Of a stretch of 7,946 nt of DNA, positions 7,136 through 7,946 are shown piece by piece; position 1 is the first letter of the stretch; every line of letters starts with the position of its first letter. A model generated the notes under the pieces. That model saw nothing but the letters and a program-made list of their open reading frames with translations. It was not told the DNA's origin and did not search any database. This stretch comes from Desulfobacteraceae bacterium (lineage in GTDB: Bacteria; Desulfobacterota; Desulfobacteria; Desulfobacterales; Desulfosarcinaceae). A program made the translations under genes and the position numbers. The DNA lies in contig JALVQM010000074.1 of assembly GCA_027025615.1 (NCBI GenBank), positions 10,940-18,885 of the forward strand. The letters are read 5' to 3'.

Positions 7136-7946
7136 GCTCCTACCTCCTGGGCGATCATGAAAAGCTCCATCAGGGCGGCCCGGGCCACCTGCCTCTGATC
7201 TGCCGAACCCGCCGTGGCCTGATCCAAAAGCCGACGGGCCGCCTCCTGGATATATCCGGCAGGCAGTTCTTCAATCCAGCCGGAATCGGAAGGCGAAGGC
7301 AGCAGGCGGGAATTGTCAATTCTCCCATAGAAAAACCTTGCCTGGATTAATTCTTCCATCCGTTTTAACTTCCCGTAGGCGCCCGGCAACAGCAGTCCGG
7401 TCAGCACAAGTTCCAGCAATGTGCTTTCAGCTGCCGGCCACTTTTCAAGTTCATCGACCAGAGCCTGGTAATCGTCCGCTTCCTGGATATGCTTTTCATA
7501 CCTTTCCCATTCCAGGCGGCCGGTTTTAACAGTCTCAATCACAGGCCTGGCTCCTGCTTCGGGAATTTCCACCATGAGCACATTGCCGCTGTTGCGTTCT
7601 GCAAAACGGGTCGGCTCATGGGTTCCGCAGTAAGCCATGCGCACTGCCCCGCTCTGGTCATCAAACAAATGAGTTGAATGCCAGTGCCCCAGGGCAAGGT
7701 AGTCTAATTGCCTTACACTGGCCGCATCCCTGGCAATCGGGAAATCGGTTTCACCGGGAACAACCTCTTCCACGCTGCCGTGGGCCAGCCCAATACATAT
7801 CTTCGTCTCTGTCCCGGCATCAATCCAGGCGGTAGGATCGGCCCTGGAAAATTTTTCGGTCAGGGGACAGGGAAAAAGAACGGCTCCATCCAGCGCTACA
7901 GGTTCCGGATGCCGCATGATATGGAGATTACCGGCCGCTTGCCAGG
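7132..7946 (-). CDS. Metallophosphoesterase, Mre11/SbcD/YhaO-like nuclease subunit (5' end outside window)
   Basis: This is the C-terminal part of a calcineurin-like metallophosphoesterase, probably the nuclease partner of the adjacent ATPase. The methionine codon at 7915-7917 is not the true start: the frame stays open to the window edge (reading WQAAGNLHI just before it), and the N-terminal metal-binding motifs (DxH, GDxxD, GNHD) are absent from the visible part. The later motifs are present, counted from that methionine: His46 in GLAHGS and the paired histidines in LGHWHS (78 and 80), all of which normally bind the two metal ions. After about residue 130 comes a 130-residue C-terminal region, partly helical, which in Mre11-type proteins contacts the ATPase. 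Mre11/SbcD/YhaO-type nuclease is inferred from the motifs plus the neighbour; other phosphodiesterases share the fold. Its stop overlaps the ATPase start by four bases. Confidence 0.85.
   Translation of the reverse strand, partial: WQAAGNLHIMRHPEPVALDGAVLFPCPLTEKFSRADPTAWIDAGTETKICIGLAHGSVEEVVPGETDFPIARDAASVRQLDYLALGHWHSTHLFDDQSGAVRMAYCGTHEPTRFAERNSGNVLMVEIPEAGARPVIETVKTGRLEWERYEKHIQEADDYQALVDELEKWPAAESTLLELVLTGLLLPGAYGKLKRMEELIQARFFYGRIDNSRLLPSPSDSGWIEELPAGYIQEAARRLLDQATAGSADQRQVARAALMELFMIAQEVGA
7143..7148 (-). promoter_or_regulatory. Ribosome binding site of the Rad50-like ATPase gene
   Basis: On the minus strand this is a perfect AGGAGG, seven bases before the ATPase ATG and inside the last codons of the metallophosphoesterase gene. 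It fixes the ATPase start and, with the ATGA overlap, indicates coupled translation of the pair. Confidence 0.85.

Noticed and set aside
7132..7917. Metallophosphoesterase as a complete 261-residue gene starting at 7917
   Set aside because: The N-terminal metal-binding motifs are missing and the frame is open to the window edge, so the gene is cut by the window rather than truly short.

Overview
The window carries six protein-coding genes in three blocks and is almost fully coding. I see no RNA gene, insertion sequence, CRISPR array, phage gene or attachment site. The source is clearly bacterial. A deoxyxylulose-independent vitamin B6 pathway (PdxS/PdxT) under a divergent MocR-type regulator, a strong AAGGAG-type ribosome binding site and a YhaN/YhaO-like nuclease pair together suggest an anaerobic member of Bacillota or a relative. 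No marker gene fixes the taxonomy, so this is a weak inference.

Left block (3-1381, + strand): the membrane subunit of an ABC-2 type exporter (NosY-like) is followed, with a 4-base stop/start overlap, by a small four-helix membrane protein of unknown function. The ATPase subunit is probably just off the left edge.

Middle block (1376-4180): pdxS and pdxT lie on the minus strand, 9 bases apart, and encode the two subunits of PLP synthase. A GntR/aminotransferase fusion regulator (MocR family, PdxR-like) is transcribed away from them on the plus strand. The 84-bp AT-rich gap between them contains a pair of direct repeats, ATACAA(A)TTG, 30 bp apart, a good candidate for the regulator's operator. 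The regulator keeps most PLP-site residues, but the lysine that normally forms the Schiff base with PLP is a glutamine (Q281). This is the most unusual observation in the window. pdxT also overlaps the end of the left block tail to tail by 6 bp.

Right block (4430-7946, minus strand): a metallophosphoesterase whose 5' part is off the right edge is translationally coupled to a 901-residue SMC/Rad50-like ATPase. The pair resembles Mre11-Rad50/SbcD-SbcC and especially YhaO-YhaN. It lacks a CxxC zinc hook; the apex of the coiled coil is instead a small predicted beta-rich segment. The 249 bp between the convergent regulator and ATPase genes hold no convincing gene.

I do not see a clearly new multi-gene system. 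The leads worth following are the lysine-less PLP sensor next to the PLP synthase genes and the hook-less Rad50-like/Mre11-like pair.
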